From NCBI RefSeq assembly GCF_900099995.1, contig NZ_FNCZ01000002.1, forward strand, positions 1 to 64,000: DNA of 64,000 nt. Direction: 5' to 3'. The notes beneath the pieces are model-generated. The model saw nothing but the letters and a program-made list of their open reading frames with translations. It was not told where the DNA came from and made no database searches. This DNA comes from Winogradskyella thalassocola. GTDB lineage: Bacteria > Bacteroidota > Bacteroidia > Flavobacteriales > Flavobacteriaceae. The translations under genes and the position numbers were made by a program. Positions 8,371 through 17,379 of the stretch are shown in pieces; within the stretch, counting starts at the first letter, position 1, and each line of letters begins with the position of its first letter.

Positions 8371-8817
8371 TTAATATGTGATTTCTTTTTTAAAGAGATA
8401 AGAATTTGTGTTATATTTCCAGTCTACTTTAATGTTCCAACGACCATCCAACAAACGTTTGTCAGGTATGAGCAAATTGTGGTTAGATAGTGAAATCTGT
8501 GTTTCAAAATCTAGTTGTTTGTTAGATGGTCTATATAGGAACACTTTACCTTTAATCTTATCAATCTCTAAGTCTTCAGGAAATGTAATTACAATGCCTT
8601 CATTGGTTTTTTTGAAAGACACATTGCTTTTTAAGTTTTTCGAATTTTCTTCATGATCTAAATCAGCTTGGAACTGAAGCTCTTGTCCATAATAATCGTC
8701 AATCACCAAATCGTGCTCATACTTACTATCAGTACTCATCGTTATTACAAAGTACATAATGAAAGAAATGAAACATACGAATGCGATTACGATTGCTGTT
8801 CCCCAATTTATTTTCAT
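8371..8817 (-). CDS. fixH: FixH-family cbb3 oxidase assembly protein
   Basis: A 148-residue protein with one N-terminal membrane anchor (INWGTAIVIAFVCFISFIMYFV) and a periplasmic FixH/YtkA-like beta domain that ends DGRWNIKVDWKYNTNSYLFKK. The frame extends upstream to a TTG at 8853, but the ATG at 8817 gives the standard FixH start. FixH acts with the copper ATPase CcoI in maturing cbb3 oxidase. It lies between ccoG and the SafE-like gene in a tight operon. Confidence 0.88.
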   Translation of the reverse strand: MKINWGTAIVIAFVCFISFIMYFVITMSTDSKYEHDLVIDDYYGQELQFQADLDHEENSKNLKSNVSFKKTNEGIVITFPEDLEIDKIKGKVFLYRPSNKQLDFETQISLSNHNLLIPDKRLLDGRWNIKVDWKYNTNSYLFKKEITY

Positions 8818-8875
8818 AATAAAATTTATTTTATTCTCCTGAATTACATTCAAGATATATTTAATTGACTTTTTT

Positions 8876-10300
8876 CTAATTAAAACTTCTAGGTCCCATG
8901 AACGTTACAGATGTGGTTTCAATGAGTTCATCTTTACTATAGAGATCTATCATAATGTCGTTTTTATCACCAGACAAATCACTCTGCTTCAGTTCTATAA
9001 ATAAGGTACCCTCTGCAATACCCTGGGGTTCAACAATAAAGGTTTCAGATGTAGAAACGATATGTATATCTCCATCCCAACCTCTTAATTTAAAGGTTAA
9101 ATCATCTATTTCTCTAGAAGTTTTATTTACCAATTTAAACGTGTAAACGTTACTTATAATGTCATTGTCTTTGTGTTCATATAATTGTCCTGGTAGTCGT
9201 AAAATTCGGGCTTCAACATCACTTCTTAGTAATAACATACCAGCTAAAATTCCAATTAAAATGGTAAGAACTGCCATGTAGCCTTTCATACGAGCCGTCA
9301 TTTTAAAAGGCTCTTTTTTCTCAATTTCATCTTCACTAGCAAAACGAATTAAGCCTTTTGGAAGATTAATGCTTTCCATAATATGGTCGCACTCATCGAT
9401 ACATGCCGTACAATTAACACATTCTAATTGCGTACCGTTTCTAATGTCTATTCCTGTTGGACAAACATTAACACACTGCGAACAATCAATACAATCTCCG
9501 TGGCCTAAAGCCTCTCTATCTTCGTTTTTTCTGAATTTCTTTCTACCACTTTCGGCTTCACCTCGTTTGTAATCGTAGGCCACAACGATAGATTTATTAT
9601 CTAAAAGTACACCTTGTAAACGACCATAAGGACAGGCTATAATACAGACCTGTTCTCTAAACCAAGCAAATACAAAATAGAATACTGCTGTGAATATGAG
9701 AAGCGGAATCAGTGTGCTTGTATGCTCAAAAGGGCCTTCAGTTATATATTTTAATAGTTTGTCTCCACCAATTAAATAGGCCAGGAACACATTAGCAATT
9801 AAAAAGGAAATAACTAAAAAGATAAACCATTTTAGTAGGCGTTTTTTAATTTTTTCTGCATCCCATTTTTGACGCGCTAAACGCATTTGTTTATTTCTGT
9901 CTCCGTCAATCCAGTATTCAATACGTCTAAAGACCATTTCTAAAAAGATGGTTTGCGGACAAATCCATCCACAAAACACGCGGCCAAAACCTACTGTAAA
10001 TAGGGTGATGAAAATAACGCCAATTAGCATGGACACCACAAAGAGATAAAAATCTTGTGGCCAAAACGGAAATCCAAAAATATTAAAACGTCTTTCTAAG
10101 ATGTTAAATAATAGAAACTGGTTACCATTAATTTTTATGAAGGGAGCAGCTAGTAAAAATGCTAATAAGAAATAGCTTACTAACTTACGCTTTTCATATA
10201 ACGGTCCAGACGGTTTTTTAGGAAATACCCATTTACGTTTACCATCTTCATCAATTGTACCAATTGAATCTCTAAAAACTTCATTTTCTGGCGTTTCCAT
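8876..10300 (-). CDS. ccoG: cytochrome c oxidase accessory protein CcoG
   Basis: A 474-residue membrane iron-sulfur protein. It has membrane helices at about residues 42-58, 85-107, 155-177 and 190-210, the motif GFGRVFCGWICPQTIF, and a second CIIACPYGRLQG. A ferredoxin-like pair of clusters follows: CIDCSQCVNVCP and CVNCTACIDECD, about residues 265-300. After a further helix (~335-358) comes an Ig-like periplasmic domain. CcoG is a cupric reductase needed for cbb3 oxidase assembly in species where it was studied. It lies directly downstream of ccoP. Confidence 0.95.
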   Translation of the reverse strand: METPENEVFRDSIGTIDEDGKRKWVFPKKPSGPLYEKRKLVSYFLLAFLLAAPFIKINGNQFLLFNILERRFNIFGFPFWPQDFYLFVVSMLIGVIFITLFTVGFGRVFCGWICPQTIFLEMVFRRIEYWIDGDRNKQMRLARQKWDAEKIKKRLLKWFIFLVISFLIANVFLAYLIGGDKLLKYITEGPFEHTSTLIPLLIFTAVFYFVFAWFREQVCIIACPYGRLQGVLLDNKSIVVAYDYKRGEAESGRKKFRKNEDREALGHGDCIDCSQCVNVCPTGIDIRNGTQLECVNCTACIDECDHIMESINLPKGLIRFASEDEIEKKEPFKMTARMKGYMAVLTILIGILAGMLLLRSDVEARILRLPGQLYEHKDNDIISNVYTFKLVNKTSREIDDLTFKLRGWDGDIHIVSTSETFIVEPQGIAEGTLFIELKQSDLSGDKNDIMIDLYSKDELIETTSVTFMGPRSFN

Positions 10301-10355
10301 TGTTTTGTAACTTTGCTATTATTTAGAAACAATTCTTATTAATACTGTTTCTATA

Positions 10356-11246
10356 TTACTCTTTAGAGTCATCATCTACCCAAATATCACCTTCTACATC
10401 TTTAGGATTTGCAGGAGTTGTACCTTGAAATTGTAAAACATAACTAGATACTTGAGCCATTTCAAGAGGCTTTAAACTTTGTTTCCATGCAATCATACCT
10501 TTTCCAGATCGTCCTCCTTCAGAAACCGTTTTGAAAACATTTTTGATGCCTCCACCTAAAATCCAATGATTATCGGTAAGGTTTGGCCCAATTCCACCAC
10601 CACCATCTACCATATGACAGGCCACACAGTTAGCTTCAAAAATCTTTTGACCAGCCTTTAAATCTGCTGTTTCGGTTAATAATTCTACGGTATTAAAATC
10701 TACTAAACCTTTTGCTGTTTTCTTGTATTCTTCAATTGCTTTATTCGCTTCTGCATATTCCATTTCATATTCTACAAATTGATCGTCTGCATTTAAGACG
10801 TGATAACGCACCATATAGATCACGGCGAAAACTATTGAAATATAGAATGAATATACCCACCATGGCGGTAAATTATTATCTAATTCTCTAATACCATCGT
10901 AATTGTGGTCTAGTATAATCTCACCTTCCTCCTCAATAGGTTTATGTTTCCCTACTAAATTTGAGTAAAATGCTTTTACTTTTGTAAACTTAGGAGTTTT
11001 GGTCTGAGACGCTAAGTAGCGTTTTTTTCCTTCTTCATCTAAACTCTGATAAAGAATATTATCTAATGAGTTAACAATACCTTCAATAGCAATTAGTACT
11101 AATAACACTAACAGTAAAAATAGTAAGATAATAGGCTGCGCAATAAAGGCAGGCTGATCTCCTGAATCTACAAAATATTCTACAAGTCCGGCAATGGCGA
11201 AAAACATTACAGGTACTCTAATGTATGATGGGATTAAATGTCTCAT
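10356..11246 (-). CDS. ccoP: cbb3 oxidase c-type cytochrome subunit CcoP (single haem)
   Basis: A 296-residue protein with two N-terminal helices (about 10-57), a loop, and the CcoP N-terminal domain segment NLPPWWVYSFYISIVFAVIYMV (about 126-148). A cytochrome c domain follows with one haem site NCVACH (about residues 204-209) and the axial Met in SGKGMIAW. Proteobacterial CcoP has two haem c sites, and only one is present here. It passes electrons to the catalytic subunit. The start overlaps the ccoQ stop by four bases, which implies coupled translation. Confidence 0.93.
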   Translation of the reverse strand: MRHLIPSYIRVPVMFFAIAGLVEYFVDSGDQPAFIAQPIILLFLLLVLLVLIAIEGIVNSLDNILYQSLDEEGKKRYLASQTKTPKFTKVKAFYSNLVGKHKPIEEEGEIILDHNYDGIRELDNNLPPWWVYSFYISIVFAVIYMVRYHVLNADDQFVEYEMEYAEANKAIEEYKKTAKGLVDFNTVELLTETADLKAGQKIFEANCVACHMVDGGGGIGPNLTDNHWILGGGIKNVFKTVSEGGRSGKGMIAWKQSLKPLEMAQVSSYVLQFQGTTPANPKDVEGDIWVDDDSKE

Positions 11247-11428
11247 AGTTCTGTGTCGTTTTGGTTGTCTAATGGTATATTACTAACAGTGGTTATATAA
11301 TCTTTCTTAGCTGTGATTACCCAATAGAATAATACGACGAAGAAGATAAAGAAAATAAGAAGTGATATCATTGGGTATATTTCTATACCCGTGATACTTT
11401 CTAAATGACCTTTTATAAATTTGAACAT
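11243..11428 (-). CDS. ccoQ: cbb3 oxidase small subunit CcoQ
   Basis: A 61-residue protein with one membrane helix (ISLLIFFIFFVVLFYWVITA, about 22-41) and a short charged tail, which is the CcoQ/FixQ layout. It stabilises the oxidase complex. It overlaps ccoP by four bases and starts seven bases after the ccoNO stop. Confidence 0.85.
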   Translation of the reverse strand: MFKFIKGHLESITGIEIYPMISLLIFFIFFVVLFYWVITAKKDYITTVSNIPLDNQNDTEL

Positions 11429-11434
11429 AATAAA

Positions 11435-13642
11435 TTAGTTTTGAGCGGTTTCGTCTAAAATATCTTTTACTTTAATATCGGTTCCTAGACGTTGTAAGTA
11501 CGCAATCATAGCAACGATTTCTCTGTTTCGCATTTCTACGAATTCTTCACCTGAAGCCGCTTTATCAGCTTCATAAGAGGCTACAAAATCTGGATCGTTA
11601 TAAAGATTTTTCTCTATTTGAATCCCTTGCTCTAACATTGAAGCCTGAGCATTTGTAATATCTTCTTCTGTATACGGTACCCCTAAAGTTACCATTACTT
11701 CCATTTTCTGTTCCGTAGTAGATTTATCTAGTTTTGCCCCTTCACCTACAATAAGCCATTTATAAGAAGGCATTATAGATCCACTAGAAGTACTTTGAGG
11801 ATCGTACATGTGATTAAAGTGCCAGTTGTCTGAATACTTACCTCCAATTCTGTGTAAATCTGGTCCAGTACGTTTACTTCCCCAAAGGAATGGATGATCG
11901 TAAACAAATTCTCCTGCTTTTGAGTATTCGCCATAGCGTTCTACTTCACTTCTAAACGGACGAACCATTTGAGAGTGACAGCCCACACAGCCTTCTCTAA
12001 TATAAAGATCTCTACCTTCAAGTTCTAAAGGAGTGTATGGTTTAACCGTGCTAATTGTTGGAATATTTGATTTTACAACAATGGTTGGTATAATCTGAAC
12101 AATACCACCAATTAAAATAGCGATTGTAGCATATATTGTTAAAAGTATGGGCTTACGCTCTAACCAAGTGTGCCATCCTTCTCCTGCAACACGACCTTTA
12201 GACACACGTTTTAATGCAGGTGCTTCAGCTAATTCGTCGGTAACTGCATGTTTAGAAGTTATAACTGTCAGAATAACATTAACCACTAAGATTAACATAC
12301 CCGTAATGTATAATGTTCCTCCAATGGCACGCATCCAATACATTGGCATAATTTCAGTTACGGTTTCTAAAAAGTTACCATAAACTAAAGTACCATCAGG
12401 ATTAAATTGTTTCCACATACTTGCTTGTGCAAAACCAGCAACATAAAGTGGTAAGGCATATAGCATGATCCCTAATGTCCCAATCCAGAAATGCATATTT
12501 GCTAAACCTATAGAGTAGAGTTTTGTTTTAAATAATTTAGGAATTAGATAATAGATCATACCAAAGGCAAGGAAACCATTCCATGCTAAAGCCCCAACGT
12601 GAACGTGCGCAATAATCCAATCTGTAAAGTGTGCAATGGCATTAACATTTTTTAAGGATAACATTGGGCCTTCAAAAGTTGCCATACCATAACCTGTAAT
12701 GGCCACTACCATAAATTTTAAAACCGGGTCGGTACGTACTTTATCCCAAGCACCACGTAAGGTTAATAGTCCGTTGATCATCCCACCCCAAGATGGCATT
12801 AGTAACATAATTGAGAAAGCCACACCTAAATGTTGTGCCCATTCTGGCAATGCTGTATATAAAAGATGGTGAGGTCCAGCCCAAATATAAATAAAGATTA
12901 ATGACCAAAAGTGAACGATAGATAATCTATAAGAATAAACAGGTCGGTTAGCGGCTTTAGGTACAAAATAATACATTAGACCTAAGAAAGGTGTCGTTAA
13001 GAAAAATGCAACCGCATTATGTCCGTACCACCATTGTACTAAGGCATCTTGAACACCTGCGTAAACAGAATAACTTTTCATACCTGTAAAGCTTACAGGA
13101 AGTGCTAAACTATTAAATATGTGAAGTACAGCGACCGTTACAAACGTTGCTAAGTAAAACCATAGCGCAACATATAAGTGACGTTGACGACGCTTTATCA
13201 TGGTCCCAATAAGGTTAATACCAAAAGCAACCCAGATTAAAGCGATAGCAATATCTATTGGCCATTCAAGTTCTGCATATTCTTTAGACGTAGAATATCC
13301 TAAGGGTAACGTTATTGCTGCTGCAACTATAATAAGTTGCCAACCCCAGAAATTTAAATTACTTAAAAAATCGCTATACATTCTGGCTTTTAAGAGGCGT
13401 TGTGTAGAGTAGTAGACTCCTGCAAAAATGGCATTACCAACAAAGGCAAAGATTACTGCATTGGTATGTAATGGTCTTAATCGACCAAAACTCAACCAAG
13501 AGATTCCATCAGTCATGTTAGGGAATAAAAACATAAAGGCTAAAATGAGCCCTACAAGCATCCCAACAACTCCCCAAAGAATGGTAGCATAAAGGAATTT
13601 TTTAACGATTTTATTATCGTAATAGAATTGTTGCATTTCCAT
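11435..13642 (-). CDS. ccoNO: fused cbb3 cytochrome oxidase subunits I and II
   Basis: A 735-residue fusion. Residues ~1-480 are CcoN, the haem-copper oxidase core with its many helices and metal-binding His residues (for example HTNAVIFAFVGN, WWYGHNAVAFFL, GPHHLLYTALPEW, AHVHVGALAWNG). After a linker and one helix (~505-525) comes CcoO, a monohaem cytochrome c with REGCVGCHSQMVRPF (about residue 550) and the Met ligand in SIMPSYKWL. It reduces O2 to water with high affinity and pumps protons. The CcoN-CcoO fusion is usual in Bacteroidota. A second ATG lies two codons in. Confidence 0.96.
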   Translation of the reverse strand: MEMQQFYYDNKIVKKFLYATILWGVVGMLVGLILAFMFLFPNMTDGISWLSFGRLRPLHTNAVIFAFVGNAIFAGVYYSTQRLLKARMYSDFLSNLNFWGWQLIIVAAAITLPLGYSTSKEYAELEWPIDIAIALIWVAFGINLIGTMIKRRQRHLYVALWFYLATFVTVAVLHIFNSLALPVSFTGMKSYSVYAGVQDALVQWWYGHNAVAFFLTTPFLGLMYYFVPKAANRPVYSYRLSIVHFWSLIFIYIWAGPHHLLYTALPEWAQHLGVAFSIMLLMPSWGGMINGLLTLRGAWDKVRTDPVLKFMVVAITGYGMATFEGPMLSLKNVNAIAHFTDWIIAHVHVGALAWNGFLAFGMIYYLIPKLFKTKLYSIGLANMHFWIGTLGIMLYALPLYVAGFAQASMWKQFNPDGTLVYGNFLETVTEIMPMYWMRAIGGTLYITGMLILVVNVILTVITSKHAVTDELAEAPALKRVSKGRVAGEGWHTWLERKPILLTIYATIAILIGGIVQIIPTIVVKSNIPTISTVKPYTPLELEGRDLYIREGCVGCHSQMVRPFRSEVERYGEYSKAGEFVYDHPFLWGSKRTGPDLHRIGGKYSDNWHFNHMYDPQSTSSGSIMPSYKWLIVGEGAKLDKSTTEQKMEVMVTLGVPYTEEDITNAQASMLEQGIQIEKNLYNDPDFVASYEADKAASGEEFVEMRNREIVAMIAYLQRLGTDIKVKDILDETAQN

Positions 13643-13653
13643 ATTTAATATAA

Positions 13654-13839
13654 TTAGTCAGTTTTAGTTTGTTTAGTTGTTTTGGTTTGTTTTTTTACCA
13701 ATTCGTCTTCAAAGAGCATACGAACGGACGGAGTATAGTCGTCATCATATTGTCCAGACTTTACTGCCATTAAAAAAATGACAAAAAAAGCCACGCCAAT
13801 AACGACGCTAACTGATAATAAAATATAAATAACACTCAT
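13654..13839 (-). CDS. ccoS: cbb3 oxidase assembly protein CcoS
   Basis: A 61-residue protein with one helix (VIYILLSVSVVIGVAFFVIFLMA) and an acidic tail containing GQYDDDYTPSVRMLFEDE, as in CcoS. The frame continues upstream to an ATG at 13902, but that codon is part of the FNR-type operator and lies upstream of the -7 element, so the conserved MSVIYILL start at 13839 is chosen. CcoS is needed to insert haem and copper into the oxidase. First gene of the cco operon. Confidence 0.88.
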   Translation of the reverse strand: MSVIYILLSVSVVIGVAFFVIFLMAVKSGQYDDDYTPSVRMLFEDELVKKQTKTTKQTKTD

Positions 13840-13858
13840 ACCTACTGAAGTTATGGCC

Positions 13859-13866
13859 CAAAAGTA
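13859..13866 (-). promoter_or_regulatory. -7 element of the cco operon promoter
   Basis: TACTTTTG on the minus strand matches TANNTTTG. It predicts a transcription start near 13854, about 15 bases before the ccoS ATG at 13839. Confidence 0.65.
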
Positions 13867-13888
13867 ATATTGAGGCCGGTTTGAAAAT

Positions 13889-13902
13889 ATGATAAAAATC
13901 AT
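13889..13902. promoter_or_regulatory. FNR-type operator of the cco operon
   Basis: ATGATAAAAATCAT, identical to the box in front of hemN. On the minus strand its centre lies 36.5 bases upstream of the last base of the -7 element TACTTTTG (13866-13859), exactly the hemN spacing. It lies between ccoI and ccoS. Confidence 0.75.
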
Positions 13903-13918
13903 GTTTCCTTATTTTTAA

Positions 13919-16309
13919 TCATTCTAATCTCTTTCCTAAAAGATTTGTAGCAATTGTTGTAAATATGACAATACTAATAGAGCTTAGAGGCATTAATATT
14001 GCTGCAACTACAGGTTCTAACTGTCCGGTTGTAGCAAAGTATAATCCAATAACATTGTAAAAAAATGATAATACAAAGCTCCACTTAATAATTTTGATGG
14101 CTGATTTAGAAGCTAGTATATAATTATATAATTGTTTAAATTTTGAAGCATCTAATATCGCATCACAAGCAGGTGAGAAGACGTTTACATCTTCAGATAT
14201 CGCTATACCAACATCACTCTGAGCTAGTGCTCCTGCATCATTTAAACCATCTCCAATCATTAAGACTTTGGCGCCTTCTGATTGGTGGTACTTAATAAAC
14301 TCTAGTTTATCTTCTGGTTTTTGATTGAAAATTAATTTGGTTTTAGCCGGCAATAATTTCTTTAAGTTTTCAAACTCACCTTCATTGTCGCCAGAGAGAA
14401 TAACCAAATCAAAATGTTTCTTTAGCTGATTAAAGAGCTTTGAAACCCCTTTTCGATAACTGTTGTAAAAGGTGAATTTTCCCTTGTAAACATTATTACT
14501 ACTCACGTGGACTGTAGTATTTAGAATTGTGCTTTGATTAGGATTTCCTACAAAACTAGCAGAACCAATTTTCATGCTTACCGCATTGTGCTTTGCTTCA
14601 ATTCCCTTACCAATGTGTTCTTCAAAAGCATCAAGTGTAATGATGTTATGTTCTTCTAATATAGTGTATAACGTTCTGCTTAACGGGTGATTAGAACCTC
14701 TAAGTGAATTTTTAAGAAGTATATTTTCAGAATCTGAAAGCAAATCACCATCATATTCAGCATTACTATCTTTATTAGATGTAATAGTTCCTGTTTTATC
14801 AAAAATCACCGTGTTTATTTGGGCTAATTGTTCAATTACAGTAGCGTTTTTTACATAGAATTTTTGCTTGCCAAAGATTCTCAATAAGTTTCCGAAGGTA
14901 AAAGGAGCAGAAAGCGCAATAGCACAAGGACAGGCAATTATTAGTACCGCTGTAAATACATTCATAGCTTTACTAGGATCTACAAACAGCCAAAAGGAGG
15001 TCGCAATAAAAGCAACCGTCAATATCGCTATCGTAAAATGTTTACTAATGGTGTTGGTGATATTTGTAAAACTGTCTTCTTTGTTTTTGTTGAAAACATC
15101 ATTACTCCACAATTGTGTGAGGTAACTCTGCTCAACAGATTTTAGAGCTTCCATTTCAATAACTCCATTAGTTTGTTTTCCACCAGCAAATAATTTATCT
15201 CCAGACTGTTTGGATACCGTTTGTGATTCGCCAGTGACAAAACTGTAATCTATTTTTGCTTTTCCGTTAATAAGAATACCATCAACAGGAATTAACTCTT
15301 CATTCCGAATTAAAATACGGTCACCTTTTTCAATATCGTAAACCTGAATTGAATTTTCGTTGCCTGATTTATCAATTTTAGTGATGGCAATCGGGAAGTA
15401 TGATTTATAGTCGCGCTCAAAGGATAAGAAATTGTATGTTTTTTGCTGGAAGAACTTTCCGGTTAATAGAAAGAATATCAATCCGGCTAAACTATCAAAA
15501 AAGCCAGAACCTAAATCGAACATAATTTCAATAGTACTCCTAATAAAGAGCACAGAAACTCCAAGAGCGATTGGAACATCAATATTTAAAATTCTTGCCT
15601 TTAGACCTTTATATGCCGAAATAAAATAATCTTGAGCAGAATAAAAAACAATGGGTAAAGACATGGCAAACATTAGCCATCTAAAGAGCGGTTTGTATTG
15701 CTCTAACCAAAACTCATTGACTTCAAAATACTCTGGAAATGATAAAAACATAATATTACCAAATCCAAAGGCTGCAACCCCGAGTTTATAGATTAAACTA
15801 CGGTTAATATGTTTTTTGCCAGAATTAAAATCTTCTAAACTAATATAGGGTTCATAGCCAATAGAACTTAATAATAACACAACTGATTTTAAATCGGTAG
15901 TATCAGAGTTATAAGTCACTCTAACTGTTTTTTTACCAAAATTAACTTGAGAGTCAGAAATATTTAGATTGAGCTTGTTGAGGTTTTCTAATATCCAAAT
16001 ACAAGAACTACAGTGAATATGCGGAATGTAAAGCGTAGCTATTTCTATAGAACCATCTCTGAATTCCGTGAGCTTTTCGATGATATTTTCTTGAGATAAA
16101 AAATCGAATTTACCTTCAATTTCTTTTGGAATAGCACCAGGTGAATTTTGTAAATCGTAATAACAGGTTAAATCATTTTCGTTAAAAATCTCGAAAACGG
16201 TTTTACAGCCATTACAACAAAATGATTTTTCTTGAAATGTAATTGCATGACCACCACAGTCATCACCACAGTGAAAACAAGTTTTGTTTTCCATTTTTAA
16301 TTCGCTCAT
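13919..16309 (-). CDS. ccoI: copper-transporting P-type ATPase for cbb3 oxidase assembly
   Basis: A 796-residue P1B ATPase of the CcoI/FixI/CtpA type. An N-terminal Cys-rich domain (CFHCGDDC, FCCNGCKTVF) is followed by an HMA domain with HIHCSSCIWILENL (about 94-107). Then come the membrane helices, the actuator motif TGES, the transport motif ACPCAIA (near residue 460), the phosphorylated Asp in DKTGT (near 503), and GDGLNDAGAL. It exports Cu(I) to the periplasm for the oxidase. The start is MSELKMENKT, and the second ATG (16294) is equally possible. It is divergent from the FNR-type gene across a 88-base region holding two operator palindromes. Confidence 0.94.
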   Translation of the reverse strand: MSELKMENKTCFHCGDDCGGHAITFQEKSFCCNGCKTVFEIFNENDLTCYYDLQNSPGAIPKEIEGKFDFLSQENIIEKLTEFRDGSIEIATLYIPHIHCSSCIWILENLNKLNLNISDSQVNFGKKTVRVTYNSDTTDLKSVVLLLSSIGYEPYISLEDFNSGKKHINRSLIYKLGVAAFGFGNIMFLSFPEYFEVNEFWLEQYKPLFRWLMFAMSLPIVFYSAQDYFISAYKGLKARILNIDVPIALGVSVLFIRSTIEIMFDLGSGFFDSLAGLIFFLLTGKFFQQKTYNFLSFERDYKSYFPIAITKIDKSGNENSIQVYDIEKGDRILIRNEELIPVDGILINGKAKIDYSFVTGESQTVSKQSGDKLFAGGKQTNGVIEMEALKSVEQSYLTQLWSNDVFNKNKEDSFTNITNTISKHFTIAILTVAFIATSFWLFVDPSKAMNVFTAVLIIACPCAIALSAPFTFGNLLRIFGKQKFYVKNATVIEQLAQINTVIFDKTGTITSNKDSNAEYDGDLLSDSENILLKNSLRGSNHPLSRTLYTILEEHNIITLDAFEEHIGKGIEAKHNAVSMKIGSASFVGNPNQSTILNTTVHVSSNNVYKGKFTFYNSYRKGVSKLFNQLKKHFDLVILSGDNEGEFENLKKLLPAKTKLIFNQKPEDKLEFIKYHQSEGAKVLMIGDGLNDAGALAQSDVGIAISEDVNVFSPACDAILDASKFKQLYNYILASKSAIKIIKWSFVLSFFYNVIGLYFATTGQLEPVVAAILMPLSSISIVIFTTIATNLLGKRLE

Positions 16310-16317
16310 TTATACCT

Positions 16318-16331
16318 ATGACAAATGTCAT
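16318..16331. promoter_or_regulatory. FNR-type palindrome next to ccoI
   Basis: ATGACAAATGTCAT (ATGAC-N4-GTCAT). It covers the likely -7 element of ccoI (GACATTTG on the minus strand) and lies about 56.5 bases upstream of the end of the fnr -7 element, near -61. It could repress ccoI and activate fnr (inference from position). Confidence 0.6.
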
Positions 16332-16351
16332 AAAACTACTGATTATAATCT

Positions 16352-16365
16352 ATGATATTTGTCAT
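16352..16365. promoter_or_regulatory. FNR-type palindrome between ccoI and the FNR-type gene
   Basis: ATGATATTTGTCAT (ATGAT-N4-GTCAT). On the minus strand its centre is 36.5 bases from the end of GACATTTG, the same activator spacing as in hemN and ccoS. On the plus strand it overlaps the -33 region of the fnr promoter, a repressing position. Confidence 0.65.
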
Positions 16366-16373
16366 GTTTTAAT

Positions 16374-16381
16374 TAACTTTG
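16374..16381 (+). promoter_or_regulatory. -7 element of the FNR-type gene
   Basis: TAACTTTG matches TANNTTTG. The predicted transcription start near 16386 leaves a leader of about 12 bases. Confidence 0.6.
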
Positions 16382-16397
16382 AATTTAATGTTTTTCT

Positions 16398-17075
16398 ATG
16401 AGCAAATGTGACCAATGTATTATTAGACAGTTTAATTCTTTAAAAGCTTTAGGAAAAGACGATTTAATACGAATTTCAGGATGTAAGACGTCTCGATTTG
16501 TGCAAAAAGGGGAAACGCTTTTTAGAGAAGGAGAAAGTATCAATGGGATATTTTGTATTAAAGATGGTGTTTGTAAATTAACTAAATTGAGTGCTAACGG
16601 TAAAGACCAAATTGTAAAATTGGTTGTTAGAGGAGATTTAATTGGGCAGCGTTCTTTAGTGTCAGATGAGAAATCGAATCTTACAGCGGTTGCTATAAAT
16701 GATATGGAAGTCTGTTTTATTCCAAAAAGTGAGATTCTTCACGATTTAGCAAAAAATGCTAGTTTTTCTTTAGATATGCTTCAAGACATGGCAAAAGAAC
16801 TTCGCGTAGCAGATAATATCATTGTCGATATGGCACAAAAATCTGTGAAGCAACGTTTGGCTGATGTTTTAATTTATTTACATGAAACTTTTGATAAGGA
16901 TAATGATGGTTTTTTAACCGTGGTGTTATCTAGGGAAGATTATGCGAGTCTTGTAGGAACTGCAACAGAATCTGCCATTAGAATTTTATCTCAATTTAAA
17001 AAAGAAGGGTTGATTTCTACCACAGGGAAACATGTAAAGATTGAAGATTTGGAAGGTTTAAGACGTATTGAATAA
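16398..17075 (+). CDS. Crp/Fnr-family regulator with candidate Fe-S cysteines
   Basis: A 225-residue regulator with an N-terminal CX2C pair (Cys4, Cys7), Cys29, a cyclic-nucleotide-binding-like barrel (residues ~30-125), and Cys106 in MEVCFIP, which aligns with FNR Cys122. A C-terminal winged helix (about 178-222) has the recognition helix TESAIRILSQF, where Glu and Arg occupy the TGA-contacting positions of FNR. It is therefore probably an oxygen-sensing FNR. The nearby ATGAY-N4-RTCAT palindromes, including two in its own promoter region, are the likely targets. The spacing of the N-terminal cysteines differs from E. coli FNR. Confidence 0.9.
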   Translation: MSKCDQCIIRQFNSLKALGKDDLIRISGCKTSRFVQKGETLFREGESINGIFCIKDGVCKLTKLSANGKDQIVKLVVRGDLIGQRSLVSDEKSNLTAVAINDMEVCFIPKSEILHDLAKNASFSLDMLQDMAKELRVADNIIVDMAQKSVKQRLADVLIYLHETFDKDNDGFLTVVLSREDYASLVGTATESAIRILSQFKKEGLISTTGKHVKIEDLEGLRRIE

Positions 17076-17379
17076 TGTTATTATAATTCATTTCCCGTTT
17101 TACATTTCTAAGTCTAATCTCTAAGCCTTATAGAATCTAAATTTTCATTTTAAACACATCTACATAAATTTATGAGTTCTATGTTGCTTTGGTTTAAAAT
17201 AACTCCAAAAATTTCTATCTCATAAAATATTTTCATTTGAATTAAGTCATGTTAGAATTATCTATATATGTCTTTAATTGAATATTAGTTGTTTTTTTAT
17301 CAAAAAATAGATAACCAATTTCTAAAAGTGGAGTTAATGCTTCGCAGAGGTATTGGAAAAGCATTATTTTTACATAGCT
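17076..17379. other. intergenic region without a recognised gene
   Basis: About 300 AT-rich bases between the FNR-type gene and the VWA gene. Short frames on both strands lack family-like sequence. No strong hairpin terminator and no perfect TANNTTTG promoter stand out. Confidence 0.5.

Noticed and set aside
13840..13902. extra 21 codons at the ccoS N-terminus
   Set aside because: They contain the FNR-type operator and the -7 element, and CcoS proteins normally start at the MSVIY Met.
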